DNA of 64,000 nucleotides from Paenibacillus xylanivorans (GCF_001280595.1 NZ_LITU01000050.1:35877-99876); one strand, 5' to 3'; shown: positions 43,317 through 52,695, counted from the first letter of the stretch. Made by a program: numbers and translations. Notes: generated by a model from the sequence alone, not told the origin.

Positions 43317-43604
43317 TTGAAAGCATTGTCGATCATTGGTATTGTGTTATTTACATTAACGTTTTTTATGATATTTGGACTAGGGCCAGAAGATCCTGAT
43401 GGCGCAGCAATCTTTGGACTTTTCAGTATGCTGTACGCCATACCTTTCTCAATTGTAGTTTTGGTTAGAGCAAATAAATTAAAAAAACCACGTGTAAATG
43501 TTCACGAACAGCTTCTGCAATTAGGTGAGTTGAGAGAAAAAAATATCATTACTGAGTTTGAATTTGAGCAAAAGAAAGAGAAGTTGTTCTCTAAAATTAA
43601 GTAG
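43317..43604 (+). CDS. Small membrane protein with SHOCT domain (95 aa)
   Basis: Two membrane helices, then a C-terminal SHOCT domain (LGELREKNIITEFEFEQKKE). TTG start 7 bases after AGGAGG. SHOCT tails are thought to mediate oligomerisation. It is 12 bases after the previous gene, so the two form an operon. Terminator at 43617. Confidence 0.7.
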   Translation: MKALSIIGIVLFTLTFFMIFGLGPEDPDGAAIFGLFSMLYAIPFSIVVLVRANKLKKPRVNVHEQLLQLGELREKNIITEFEFEQKKEKLFSKIK

Positions 43605-43616
43605 TTCAGAGACCGA

Positions 43617-43665
43617 AATGGAGGCCTACCTAAGATAATAGTTATCGAGGTGTGCCTCCATTATT
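43617..43665. terminator. Terminator
   Basis: AATGGAGGC / GCCTCCATT stem with a 28-base loop and TATTTATT after. It closes the SHOCT pair. Confidence 0.5.
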
Positions 43666-43702
43666 TATTATATTTTCGATAATTGAATGATCTAAAACAA
43701 CC

Positions 43703-44132
43703 TTACTCGTTCGTAATATTTATTGTTTCATCGGTAATGGTTTTACCATCACACCCTAATGCCTGCACAACCATGTGGTGATGCAAAGACTTACCCGCAA
43801 TATTCCACGTGATCTTCCAACCATCGTTCCCATTAGTATCATAACCAATTAGTTCTCGTTCTTCCCAAGTCGCTGTCCCTGTTGGAACAGCCCAGAAAAG
43901 AAGTGTTTTCCGAGTTGGTCGCCTCTACTGTGACATTTAACTCTGTGCTATCTGTAGGAATTACAATCCAACCTTCTTTTTCGGGATAGTTAGTCTCAAC
44001 ACTTGTAATTATGGGCGTAGCCTCATTTTTGGGGATAGCGTCAGTATCATGATTTTTAGCAGGATCTTCTGAAACGCAGGCCGTGAGAAGAAGGAAGAGG
44101 AGAAGAATCGAAATAAACGCTTTACTTGTCAT
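43703..44132 (-). pseudogene. Frameshifted lipoprotein
   Basis: Frame 1 gives a signal peptide with lipobox LLTAC (residue 19) and an Ig-like start (VTVEATNSENT). It then runs off frame, while another frame continues FWAVPTGTATWEERELIGYDT ... ITDETINITNE to TAA 43703. One extra base in the CTTCTTTTC run near 43900 explains the break. Decayed lipoprotein, or a sequencing error; function unknown. Confidence 0.6.
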
Positions 44133-44184
44133 AACGGTCGCCTCTTTTCGATTGTTTAATATAAGTAAGGAGTTGTTAATCTAA

Positions 44185-44397
44185 ATGGATCTCTTTGGAG
44201 CATTAATAGTTTTATTTATATGTTTTTTTGTATTTCTAATTGTTGTTGCCGTTGTACGTTATGCCATAGATTCGTCAAAAACATCAAAAAGACTTGAGTA
44301 TCTGATCAAAGAAGTGCATGAGTTGAAAATTGAAATCAAAAAACAAAACAAAAATAAACAAGATGAGAAAAAATATATTATTGACGAGAAAGTATAG
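44185..44397 (+). CDS. Small membrane protein with coiled-coil tail (70 aa)
   Basis: One membrane helix (residues 3-26, LFGALIVLFICFFVFLIVVAVV) and a basic coiled-coil-like tail (YLIKEVHELKIEIKKQNKN). AAGGAG precedes ATG 44185. Unknown function; resembles small regulatory or tethering proteins. Confidence 0.6.
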   Translation: MDLFGALIVLFICFFVFLIVVAVVRYAIDSSKTSKRLEYLIKEVHELKIEIKKQNKNKQDEKKYIIDEKV

Positions 44398-44459
44398 AAT
44401 GCTTTTTCAAGAAACCATACCTTGCATCATGCAAGTCGTTTTATAGAAGGAGGGTTAAG

Positions 44460-44876
44460 ATGCGAAGTGATTTCATTGAGCTCGTGGAAGAGAGTGATGA
44501 GAGGTACAAATGTTATGTTTTGAAAAATACTGTCCAAATATTTAAGCAATCCATTAAGGATGGGGATTTGAATGATGTCCGAATCTATATATCGTCGACT
44601 ATTCAGTTAGATGCAATTACTGATATAGTAGAGTCATATCTGCATTGGTTTACGGAGTGTGAAGCCGTATTTCGAAAATACTATGAGAACGAACTTCGTG
44701 AACAAGTACATAAGGATTGGTTTAATGAAATTGAAGTATATCGCGTGGACATCACATTTAATAGCAAAGAGGACTACGGAGCAACGATAGCCTGTGGAGA
44801 CAATGTATTACAAGGTCACATTATGGTTATTGATTTTGATCGAGAACATATTCAGGCTATCCACTTAAATGGATAA
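44460..44876 (+). CDS. Hypothetical protein (138 aa)
   Basis: A soluble acidic protein with GAAGGAGGG before ATG 44460. A central Trp/Glu/Lys-rich helix and a C-terminal beta part (ITFNSKEDYGATIACGDN). No family recognised. It is followed by a hairpin and the converging CDF gene. Confidence 0.55.
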   Translation: MRSDFIELVEESDERYKCYVLKNTVQIFKQSIKDGDLNDVRIYISSTIQLDAITDIVESYLHWFTECEAVFRKYYENELREQVHKDWFNEIEVYRVDITFNSKEDYGATIACGDNVLQGHIMVIDFDREHIQAIHLNG

Positions 44877-44910
44877 GACATAACACCCGAAAGGAATTAA
44901 AGTTACGTGC

Positions 44911-44962
44911 AAAATGGAAATAGGACTATTCCGCTACCGGGAATCAGTCCTGTTTTCATTTA
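44911..44962. terminator. Bidirectional terminator between converging genes
   Basis: AAAATGGAAATAGGACT / AGTCCTGTTTTCATTT imperfect long stem. It ends the 44460 gene and the CDF gene. Confidence 0.55.
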
Positions 44963-44982
44963 TAGCTAACGATCTCGCAGTC

Positions 44983-45954
44983 TCAATGATGATGATGATG
45001 CGCATGAGCATCCGGTGCGTCACCTTTGACGGTACATAATACCGAGGTGTCGTGCAGATGTTTTTCAGACTCGACCTGCAAGGTCACATGCTTGATTTCT
45101 TTATGCTCCAACAGATGTTCAATCTTTTGAACAAGCAACTCGGATGCATACACATCCATCGTTCCGTCCACCACAATATGAGCAGTCAGTGCGTTCAGGT
45201 TGCTGGTGATGGACCAGACATGCACGTCGTGAACGCCTTTGACACCATCTACCTTCTGAATCGTTTGCACAAGGTCACTCACATCGACATTTGCTGGCGT
45301 TCCCTCCATCAAGATATGCAAGGATGATTTGGTGACGAAGAATCCACTGCGCAGGACCAGTACAGCAACAATGACACTGGCGAGTGGATCGGCCCATCCC
45401 CAACCGAAGAACATCATGAGCAAAGCGGCAGCAATGGCGCCAACCGATCCCAGCATATCACTGATGACATGGAGATAAGCTCCGCGCATATTCAAGTTTT
45501 TCTCTGTATCGCTACCGCGCATCATGATCCAGGCCACCAAAATATTGATGAGTAGTCCAATGGTACTGATGATCAGCATGCCTACTGTTGCGACTTCTGG
45601 TGGGTTGATGAAGCGACCAATTGCCTCGTAAAAGATGTAAAGAGAGATGGCGATTAAGGTGACCCCATTTAACGTGGCTGCCAAAATCTCAAAGCGTCTG
45701 TACCCGTACGTTTTGCCTGTGTTCACCGCTTTTTCACCAAAGGTGAACGCCAGCAAGGCAATCCCCAAGGCTATGGAATCAGACAACATATGACCTGCAT
45801 CAGAGATGAGGGCCAAGCTGTTCGTCATGAATCCGCCAACGGCTTCAACGATCATATAAACGGTAATAATAATGAAGGAAAACAACAGTACTTTCTTGTT
45901 ATTGGTACTACCATGATTGTGTCCATGGTCGTGGCTGTGATGATGTCCGGACAA
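44983..45954 (-). CDS. Cation diffusion facilitator (CzcD/ZitB-type metal exporter)
   Basis: 323 residues, six membrane helices, with the CDF signature SLALISDAGHMLSDSIALG (His and Asp of the transport site in helix II, HxxxD in helix V: HVISDMLGS). A His-rich N-terminus (HHHSHDHGHNHG) and C-terminus (HAHHHHH) bind metal. It exports Zn(II) and perhaps Co/Cd in exchange for protons. The cytoplasmic domain is of the usual length. A metalloregulator-like inverted repeat lies at 46051. Confidence 0.9.
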   Translation of the reverse strand: MSGHHHSHDHGHNHGSTNNKKVLLFSFIIITVYMIVEAVGGFMTNSLALISDAGHMLSDSIALGIALLAFTFGEKAVNTGKTYGYRRFEILAATLNGVTLIAISLYIFYEAIGRFINPPEVATVGMLIISTIGLLINILVAWIMMRGSDTEKNLNMRGAYLHVISDMLGSVGAIAAALLMMFFGWGWADPLASVIVAVLVLRSGFFVTKSSLHILMEGTPANVDVSDLVQTIQKVDGVKGVHDVHVWSITSNLNALTAHIVVDGTMDVYASELLVQKIEHLLEHKEIKHVTLQVESEKHLHDTSVLCTVKGDAPDAHAHHHHH

Positions 45955-46050
45955 ACGAGATCCTCTCCTTTGGAGCCGTGCTCCGTTATGTAATGATTGC
46001 TTTTGTGACTAAAGTGATCCTCGGAAACGATTAATCATCAATAAATGAAT

Positions 46051-46070
46051 ATATGATCAGTTGTTCATAT
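46051..46070. promoter_or_regulatory. Candidate metalloregulator operator
   Basis: ATATGA-N7-TTCATAT inverted repeat about 100 bases before the CDF start, resembling the ATATGAA/TTCATAT half-sites of ArsR/SmtB-family (CzrA-like) operators. The rest of 45955-46384 shows no gene. Confidence 0.4.
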
Positions 46071-46384
46071 GTTATGATTTTATTATAGGTGCGCCTAATA
46101 ATAGTGTCAACCAGATTTGAGAAAATATAAACATGCCCGGTGCGCTTATCGCATGTGCGCTGGCGATTTACGTTGCTTTTGTGCTACCATCTGTGCAGGA
46201 TCAAAGTCGCGGAAGTTCCGCTACAATAATAAAATAAAGAATATATAAGTTAAAACTAATATTTACACGATAACGAAGAGGTTAGAAAAATCTGGGGAAA
46301 ACAGCGATCAGAAGATTGTTCTGACCTTGTAGTGGCTAGTGTGAAATTATTCATTCAACTTACAGAAAAGGGGCGGACAACAAT

Positions 46385-47062
46385 ATGAAGAATCTGCTTC
46401 TGGCGGACGATGATGCCAATATTAGAGCACTTCTCCGGCATGTCATGACCAAGGAAGGATACCGGGTGCATGAAGCGCAGGATGGAGTGGAAGCGGTCAA
46501 GGTTATGCAAGCAACGCCGATCGATCTGGCGATCCTGGATGTGATGATGCCAGGCATGGATGGACTGGAGTTATGTGATTTCATTCGGCAGCATTATGAC
46601 ATTCCTATCATGCTGCTGACAGCACGGGATCAGCTATCCGACAAGCGGGATGGGTACTTGAGAGGTACAGATGAATATGTGACGAAGCCGTTTGAACCTG
46701 AGGAACTGATCTACCGGGTCAAGGCATTATTTCGCCGATACCATCGCACGTCCAGTGATATCATTCGCATGAATCGCATCGTGATTGACCGGAACAACGT
46801 GGAGGTCTCCGATGGGCAATCGATTCTCTTTTTGCCAATGAAGGAGTTCGAGCTGCTCTCCCAGCTGGCTCAGTTTCCAGGTCGATTGTTCTCACGTGTT
46901 GAACTGATTCGGTTGGTCTGGGGAACGGATTACGAAGGAGATGATCGCACCGTGGATGTACATATCAAGCGGCTACGTGACCGTTTTGCCGATTATGCGG
47001 ACGATTTTGTCATTCAGACGGTCCGGGGGATTGGTTATAAGATTGAGGTGAAAGCGCATTGA
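46385..47062 (+). CDS. hssR: HssR-like haem-responsive response regulator
   Basis: 225 residues, OmpR/PhoB type: receiver with LADDDAN, phospho-Asp in AILDVMMPGMDG, LLTARDQLSDKRDGYLRGTDEYVTKPFEPEELI; winged-helix output with WGTDYEGDDRTVDVHIKRLRDR. Several stretches match my recollection of S. aureus HssR (TARDxLSDK, GTDxYVTKPFE, GxDYEGDxRTVDVHIKRLR). Overlaps the kinase gene by four bases. Its target is hrtBA just downstream. Confidence 0.85.
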   Translation: MKNLLLADDDANIRALLRHVMTKEGYRVHEAQDGVEAVKVMQATPIDLAILDVMMPGMDGLELCDFIRQHYDIPIMLLTARDQLSDKRDGYLRGTDEYVTKPFEPEELIYRVKALFRRYHRTSSDIIRMNRIVIDRNNVEVSDGQSILFLPMKEFELLSQLAQFPGRLFSRVELIRLVWGTDYEGDDRTVDVHIKRLRDRFADYADDFVIQTVRGIGYKIEVKAH

Positions 47063-48435
47063 GATCACTGTACTTTCGGGTATTTCTGATTACGATTGCG
47101 GTGATTCTGGTCAGCGCCATGCTGGGTTTTCTTTTATCGAATATTTATTATCATGCGAAGCTGAAGTCTTTCAATGACGAGAAGCTGGTGGGTATCGCGG
47201 CGCAAATGAAGCAATTCGTAGAGCAGGAACCCGCTACGGTCGAGCATTACCTGAACAATGCCGCAGCGCTCGGTTACGAAATCTATGTTACGGATGGAAA
47301 AGGGAATGACCAATTCTATGGTCGTGAATTCCGCCAGAAGGATCTGGACAAGCAGGCTGTAGACCGGGTACTAAGTGGTGAGGTTTACCACGGCGTGGCC
47401 GACTTTCCCAGCAAACCCTTCATTACCGGATTCTTTGATAATCAATTAAGCAACACCGTCGGGGTACATCTACAGATGGGCAATGAAACCTATGCCTTGT
47501 TTATACGCCCGGATGTCATTTTGCAATTCGGTGAACTGCGTATCTTTTTCGCTCTGATTGGAGCGTTTACGGTGGGCATTAGCATCCTGCTCTTCTTGAT
47601 CAGTACCCGCTATCTGGTGAATCCGATTGAACGTCTGTCGGAGGCGACTAAGCGCATTGCCCAAGGGAACTATAATCTGAAATTACGTACCACGCGGCGC
47701 GACGAGATTGGACAGCTGGCCCAGCATTTCATGACCATGAGTCGTGAGTTGGAGCGGGTAGATCAGGCACGTCAGCAGTTTGTATCCAACGTATCACATG
47801 AAATTCAATCACCGCTGACCTCCATTCAGGGGTTTGCCCAATTGGTGGGGGATCGGGAACTGCCTGAACAAGAACGGGAGCACTATGCCTCCATTATTGA
47901 GGAGGAGAGTCGCCATCTCTCGTTGCTTAGTAAACAATTGCTGCTTCTGTCTTCCCTGGAACAAGGCCATGAGGATTTGACCAAAGTGAAATTCTCTCTG
48001 CGGGATCAGTTCCGCCAAGCGGTTCAGGTGCTGCAATGGCAGCTGGAAGAAAAGGAGCTGCTGCTCCGGATTTCGGTACCCGAATCCATCCGGTTGTATG
48101 GCAATGAAGTGCTGCTCATGCAAGTCTGGATGAATCTGTTGGGTAATGCCGTGAATCATCTTCCACAGGGGAGAAGCATCGAGATCCGTGCCGAGGAGAT
48201 CAATGGACAATGCATAATCCATATTCGGGATACAGGGGATGGGATTGCGGCGGAGCATTTGCCTTTTCTGTTTGATCGTTTCTACCGGGTAGACCGTGCA
48301 AGAGAGCGTTCTTCCGGCCGAACCGGGCTTGGACTTGCCATTGTGCAGAAAATTATCCGCATCCATGACGGCACGATTGAGGTGTCCAGTTCGTCAGAAG
48401 GAACGGTCTTTACCGTGACGCTTCCCCAGATGTAA
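47059..48435 (+). CDS. hssS: HssS-like sensor histidine kinase
   Basis: 458 residues: membrane helix 1 (residues 5-27), extracytoplasmic loop (about 28-160), helix 2 (about 163-185), HAMP, then QQFVSNVSHEIQSPLTSIQGF (phospho-His) and HATPase with GNAVNHLPQ and TGDGIAAEHLPF. Kinase paired with HssR; it senses haem-related membrane stress. HssS-type: the same neighbourhood (hssR before, hrtBA after) confirms it more than the sequence. Confidence 0.85.
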   Translation: MRSLYFRVFLITIAVILVSAMLGFLLSNIYYHAKLKSFNDEKLVGIAAQMKQFVEQEPATVEHYLNNAAALGYEIYVTDGKGNDQFYGREFRQKDLDKQAVDRVLSGEVYHGVADFPSKPFITGFFDNQLSNTVGVHLQMGNETYALFIRPDVILQFGELRIFFALIGAFTVGISILLFLISTRYLVNPIERLSEATKRIAQGNYNLKLRTTRRDEIGQLAQHFMTMSRELERVDQARQQFVSNVSHEIQSPLTSIQGFAQLVGDRELPEQEREHYASIIEEESRHLSLLSKQLLLLSSLEQGHEDLTKVKFSLRDQFRQAVQVLQWQLEEKELLLRISVPESIRLYGNEVLLMQVWMNLLGNAVNHLPQGRSIEIRAEEINGQCIIHIRDTGDGIAAEHLPFLFDRFYRVDRARERSSGRTGLGLAIVQKIIRIHDGTIEVSSSSEGTVFTVTLPQM

Positions 48436-48441
48436 TCTGTT

Positions 48442-48461
48442 ATTCATTTGCCGTTCATTTT
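48442..48461 (+). promoter_or_regulatory. Candidate HssR direct repeat
   Basis: ATTCATTTG (48442) and GTTCATTTT (48453) repeat with an 11-base period, the pattern of the staphylococcal HssR site GTTCATATT-N2-GTTCATATT. It overlaps the -35 region (TTTGCC, 48447) of a promoter with TATACT at 48469, directly before hrtB. Confidence 0.65.
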
Positions 48462-48468
48462 CGTCTCC

Positions 48469-48474
48469 TATACT
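48469..48474 (+). promoter_or_regulatory. -10 element of the hrtBA promoter
   Basis: TATACT, 16 bases after TTTGCC (48447-48452). The weak -35 overlapping the HssR repeat is expected of an activated promoter. Confidence 0.5.
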
Positions 48475-48501
48475 TGGGTTATCAAGAGGAGGTCAGAGAA
48501 C

Positions 48502-49626
48502 ATGTACTTGGCTATTAGAGAGATGAGGTTTGCCAAAGGGCGGTATGCGTTAATTGCTACAATTATGGTGCTTGTTTCATTTCTGGTTTTATTTGTAACA
48601 GGTCTAGCACAGGGGCTGGCGTATGACAACGCGGCTTCGATCAAAAATATGGCAGCAACCCATTTTGTTCTGGAGCAGGATTCGAATCATCGTTTTACCC
48701 GCTCTCAGGTGAATGAGGAACAGCTTGAACAGACTCGCTCCGTTGTGGGGCAAGAGAATGCTGAGCCGCTGGGTGTGAAAATGACAACGGTCAGTCCAGC
48801 TGGTGAGACGAAGAAGATTGATGTAACGCTTTTCATGGTGAACCCTGAGGGCTGGCTCGCTCCAACCGTAACCGAAGGATCTCCAATTACGGATCAGAAA
48901 GACGGGCAGGTTGTGGTGGATCAAAAGCTGTCTGAATCCGGCGTGACGATTGGAACGGTACTGGTTGATCAAGCCTCGGGAACGGAGTGGACCGTGGGTG
49001 GATTTGTTGAAAATGAGTCCTTCAGTCACTCACCGGTTGTGTTCCTGAACGAGCAGGAATGGCTGGCTATTCAGGAAGGTTCCCGTACTTCGCAAGGAAC
49101 AGCAGACTCCAATGCTCCTGTATACAACGCAATTGCCGTTAAGGATGCAGGCGAGAAAGTAGACAGCCTAAGTAGCGCTTTACCGAATACGGAAGTGATT
49201 ACGAAGTCCGATGCTGTATCGGCCATTCCTGGGTACAAGGAAGAGCAGGGCTCACTGCTCATGATGATTGCCTTTTTATTTGTCATCTCGGCGTTTGTAC
49301 TTGCGGTATTCTTCTACGTCATCACGATTCAGAAAACGAGTCAATTTGGCATTTTGAAAGCCATCGGGACGCGAAATTCGTATCTGGCTGGCAGTGTTTC
49401 ATTGCAAGTATTGCTTCTGTCCGTCGGCAGTCTGGTGATCAGTGTTCTGTTGGTTCAGCTGTTTGAGTCAATCTTGCCAGCTTCAATGCCGTTTCAATTA
49501 AGCTTGTCCACACTGGCACTAACCTGCGTGTTATTCCTCATTATGTCTATGGCGGGTTCGTTATTCTCGGTGTGGAAGGTTACCAAAATTGATGCGCTTG
49601 ATGCGATTGGGAGGACTGCAGCATGA
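48502..49626 (+). CDS. hrtB: HrtB-like haem-efflux ABC permease
   Basis: 374 residues, four membrane helices in the FtsX/MacB pattern: one at the start (after YLAIREMRFAKGRYALIATIM) and three near the end, with a large extracytoplasmic domain between (about 45-250). The start (AIREMRFAKGRY) is characteristic of HrtB. AGGAGG precedes ATG 48502. It overlaps hrtA by four bases. Exports toxic haem from the membrane together with HrtA. Confidence 0.85.
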   Translation: MYLAIREMRFAKGRYALIATIMVLVSFLVLFVTGLAQGLAYDNAASIKNMAATHFVLEQDSNHRFTRSQVNEEQLEQTRSVVGQENAEPLGVKMTTVSPAGETKKIDVTLFMVNPEGWLAPTVTEGSPITDQKDGQVVVDQKLSESGVTIGTVLVDQASGTEWTVGGFVENESFSHSPVVFLNEQEWLAIQEGSRTSQGTADSNAPVYNAIAVKDAGEKVDSLSSALPNTEVITKSDAVSAIPGYKEEQGSLLMMIAFLFVISAFVLAVFFYVITIQKTSQFGILKAIGTRNSYLAGSVSLQVLLLSVGSLVISVLLVQLFESILPASMPFQLSLSTLALTCVLFLIMSMAGSLFSVWKVTKIDALDAIGRTAA

Positions 49627-50300
49627 GAAACCGACTGGTATTACAGGGAATTACACAGACCTTCGAAGATGGTGGGGTCAAACGGACGATATTGGATAAG
49701 CTGGATCTTAAGGTGGCCGAAGGAGAACTCGTCGCGGTCATGGGGCCTTCCGGCTCAGGCAAAAGTACATTTCTGTCCATCGCAGGTGCACTGCTTGAAC
49801 CAACAGAGGGAGAGGTTCTGCTGGATGGCGCATCGATTATGGGCAAAAACAAACAGGACATTTCCGATGTGCGGCTTCAACAGCTCGGATTTATTTTTCA
49901 AAGTGCCAACCTCATTCCGTATCTGAAAGTGGAGGAACAACTAATGGTGGTCGCCAAGCTTGCCGGAACGGACAAAAACAAGGCGGAGAAGCGAATTGAT
50001 GAGCTGCTGGACACGGTAGGCTTATCACATCGGCGTAAGGCGTATGCCGAGAAGTTGTCTGGCGGAGAACGCCAGCGGGTTGCCATTGCCAGAGCATTGA
50101 TGAATGATCCAGCCGTCTTGCTTGCGGATGAACCAACAGCCAGTCTGGATGCGGAACGCGGACTGGATATTGTGAGCATGATTGCACGGCTCGTGAAGGA
50201 GCAGGGCAAGAGCGCAGTCATGGTTACGCATGATGAGCGGATTTTGCCGCTATGTGATCGGGTTCTCTTTTTGGAAAATGGGAAACTCGTACACCATTAG
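49623..50300 (+). CDS. hrtA: HrtA-like ABC ATPase
   Basis: 225 residues: Walker A GPSGSGKST, Q-loop, signature LSGGERQRVAIARALM, Walker B VLLADEPTASLD and H-loop MVTHDE. It is the LolD/MacB-type ATPase partner of the HrtB-like permease, translationally coupled to it (ATGA). Confidence 0.88.
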   Translation: MRNRLVLQGITQTFEDGGVKRTILDKLDLKVAEGELVAVMGPSGSGKSTFLSIAGALLEPTEGEVLLDGASIMGKNKQDISDVRLQQLGFIFQSANLIPYLKVEEQLMVVAKLAGTDKNKAEKRIDELLDTVGLSHRRKAYAEKLSGGERQRVAIARALMNDPAVLLADEPTASLDAERGLDIVSMIARLVKEQGKSAVMVTHDERILPLCDRVLFLENGKLVHH

Positions 50301-50350
50301 CACTTGGAGTGGCATGTGTAAACATGTTTTAGTTCAACTGATATAACATG

Positions 50351-50399
50351 AAGGTCATGGATTCCCGATGGGAAAAGTGGCCTTCTTTTTTCTTTTTTG
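50351..50399 (+). terminator. Terminator, same family as copies A and B
   Basis: GAAGG ... CCTTC stem with inner TTCCC-gat-GGGAA and a long T-run. It ends hrtBA and stands 67 bases before the NUDIX gene. It lacks the first hairpin of copies A and B. Confidence 0.65.
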
Positions 50400-50465
50400 A
50401 TCTATAATGAGAGATAGAACTTATAATGGAAGTTTTATTTTACATAGAGAGGATCGGATAGAAAA

Positions 50466-51008
50466 ATGAAGATTTTGGATCGGGAACAATTCCCGGCGCT
50501 CAGCACGTCGATTCATTGGGGAATTGTTAAAGCGGAGTTTAAACTGAATGACATCGTGGATGAAACGCTGGTAAGCAATGTGAGTATCATCCCGTTTGTT
50601 GGGGAGAAAGTGGTTATTTTTCAGATCGATAACGGAAAATGGGAACTTCCCGGAGGAACGTTGGAGGTAGGAGAGAAGTATATGGATGGACTGCAACGTG
50701 AAGTGATGGAGGAGCTCGGAGCCAAGTTGATCACGTATCGGGTGTTTGGAAAATTTCATTGCATGTCGAGTGCACCTGAGCCGTATAGACCGCATATTCC
50801 TCATCCTCATTTTGTAAGACTTATTGGCTATGGAGAAGTTGAACTCGTGGGCCAACCGCTGAATCCGATGGATGGGGAACAGGTGATTGCTGTAGAGGTT
50901 GTGGAGATTGGTGAAGCGATTAAGAGATTTGAAGAACAGAATAGATATGACATCGCGGAAATGTACCGATTGGCCTATTTGCTGCGAGAAGAAGCAAACG
51001 GTGAGTAA
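50466..51008 (+). CDS. NUDIX hydrolase (180 aa)
   Basis: Nudix box GGTLEVGEKYMDGLQREVMEELGA (residues about 62-84, with catalytic Glu in REVMEE). FHCMSSAPEPYRPHIPHPHFVR is probably a substrate loop. GAGAGGAT precedes the ATG. Substrate unknown. Confidence 0.8.
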   Translation: MKILDREQFPALSTSIHWGIVKAEFKLNDIVDETLVSNVSIIPFVGEKVVIFQIDNGKWELPGGTLEVGEKYMDGLQREVMEELGAKLITYRVFGKFHCMSSAPEPYRPHIPHPHFVRLIGYGEVELVGQPLNPMDGEQVIAVEVVEIGEAIKRFEEQNRYDIAEMYRLAYLLREEANGE

Positions 51009-51069
51009 CTGGAATGCTAGTTTATTCTAAATTCTTAAATCTTAAATCCTATAAACTTCGGAGGCTATG

Positions 51070-51573
51070 ATGATTAGAGATGAAATTAATGAGTTGCTGG
51101 ATGCTCTACCGGACCATGAACTGAATGTGGTGTACTCGCGAATCGAGCTTGTGCACCGCAAATATATGTATAACAAAAATTTGGAGGACAAGGGGGTCCT
51201 TGTGACTGAATTGTGCGAAGAATCCGAAGAAATTATACAGAAATGGGATAACACATTTGCCAAGAACATCAGTGAAGAGATAAAAGAGGTCATCTATTAT
51301 AGCCAGTACAAGTGGCATATGTTCAGTTATGAGAAACAGGATTGCCTAACAGACAATGCAGCACGAGATGCTTTTAATGCCGAAAATAAAAACGAATTGT
51401 ATGTCATGTATCAACATACACCATTCATACAGGTATTTCAGAATGCGAATAACGTCATTGCAGAAGATTTTGATTCGGAACAGGACATTTATATTTTTGA
51501 CCAAGAGTTCACGTGGACGTATGTACATACCCATGAATCCATGTGCGGACCGTATTTTTATAAAGTGAAGTAA
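51070..51573 (+). CDS. DUF4275 family protein (167 aa)
   Basis: The C-terminal half KWHMFSYEKQDCLTDNAARDAF and the end FTWTYVHTHESMCGPYFY are the recognisable DUF4275 pattern. Function unknown. GGAGG (51060) favours ATG 51070 over ATG 51067. Monocistronic. Confidence 0.7.
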   Translation: MIRDEINELLDALPDHELNVVYSRIELVHRKYMYNKNLEDKGVLVTELCEESEEIIQKWDNTFAKNISEEIKEVIYYSQYKWHMFSYEKQDCLTDNAARDAFNAENKNELYVMYQHTPFIQVFQNANNVIAEDFDSEQDIYIFDQEFTWTYVHTHESMCGPYFYKVK

Positions 51574-51654
51574 CAAGGAGTGGTAAGGAGTAATAAGTGA
51601 GGAGTTTGGAGTCAGCTTTTTAAACAAACGAATATCTGCCGGGGGAGCCATCTG

Positions 51655-52695
51655 ATGCGTAAGAGGTCGATTAAAATATTCAGACGCGCCATGCTTAGTA
51701 TTCTTTTAATCGTAATACTCGCTTTGATCTTTCCCACTTGGACCCCGGGGATCAAGGGAGAGAATAGTATCAGCACGTTAGGACAGGTCGAGATCAATGG
51801 TGCAGGTCATGAGGTTATGATTCGCGGGGTAGATAGGAACAATCCTATCCTTCTTTTTGTACATGGTGGCCCTGGTTGCTCCGAGATTCCTTATGTAAGG
51901 AAGTATCAGCAGGAGCTTGAACAACATTTTACCATTGTGCATTATGATCAACGTGGAAGTGGAAAGTCATATCATTTGTTGGAGGATTATTCGGATGTGA
52001 CTTCAGATGTGCTTGTAGATGATTTGCTGGCATTAACGGATTACGTCACTGCCGAACTTGGGCAAAGAAAGGTTACGCTGGTCGGTCATTCATTCGGTAC
52101 ATACATAGGGACAAAAGCAGCCGCCAAAGCACCTGGAAAATTCATTGCTTATATAGGTATTGGGCAAATGGCTGATACTGTGCGGAGTGAGTTGGATAGT
52201 TTGGAATATACGATCGCACAAGCGAAACAAGCCGACAGCACAGCGGATGTGGAAAGTCTGGAACGTCTTCGAGGTCCGATTGAGCGAGGCGAGCAGTACA
52301 CACCAAGAAATATGGTTCGCAAATACGGCGGTGCAGCCAGACTTATTGATGACAACAGAGATTATACGCTCGGCTTCCTTCTGGGAACTGAATATAATGC
52401 GCTTGATGTGATTCGGTATTCCATGGGAGTGCAGGCTACACAAGAAAATCTCCTGAAGGAGGGGTCCACCAACCATTTGCCAGACATTGTAGATCAGCTG
52501 GACATACCGACTTATTTTGTTATGGGGAAATATGATTATATGACGTCTGTGGATGCGGCAAGGGATTATTTCGATGAGCTTGGAGCACCCGAAAAAGATT
52601 TTGTTGTATTTGAAGAATCGGCTCATTACCCACAGTTCGAGGAGAAAGAACGATTTGCAGCGTGGTTGATGGGGGTAGTAGACCGTTTGCAATAA
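51655..52695 (+). CDS. Alpha/beta hydrolase (prolyl-aminopeptidase-like), membrane-anchored
   Basis: 346 residues: N-terminal membrane helix (residues 12-28, AMLSILLIVILALIF), then an alpha/beta hydrolase domain with HGGPGCSE (oxyanion loop, as in proline iminopeptidases), nucleophile elbow VGHSFGT (Ser about 146), and a C-terminal Asp (KYDYMTS) and His (SAHYPQ). Extracellular face expected. Substrate unknown. Confidence 0.8.
   Translation: MRKRSIKIFRRAMLSILLIVILALIFPTWTPGIKGENSISTLGQVEINGAGHEVMIRGVDRNNPILLFVHGGPGCSEIPYVRKYQQELEQHFTIVHYDQRGSGKSYHLLEDYSDVTSDVLVDDLLALTDYVTAELGQRKVTLVGHSFGTYIGTKAAAKAPGKFIAYIGIGQMADTVRSELDSLEYTIAQAKQADSTADVESLERLRGPIERGEQYTPRNMVRKYGGAARLIDDNRDYTLGFLLGTEYNALDVIRYSMGVQATQENLLKEGSTNHLPDIVDQLDIPTYFVMGKYDYMTSVDAARDYFDELGAPEKDFVVFEESAHYPQFEEKERFAAWLMGVVDRLQ

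Noticed and set aside
44983..45954. His-rich ends as cloning tags
   Set aside because: His-rich N- and C-termini are natural in CDF metal exporters.
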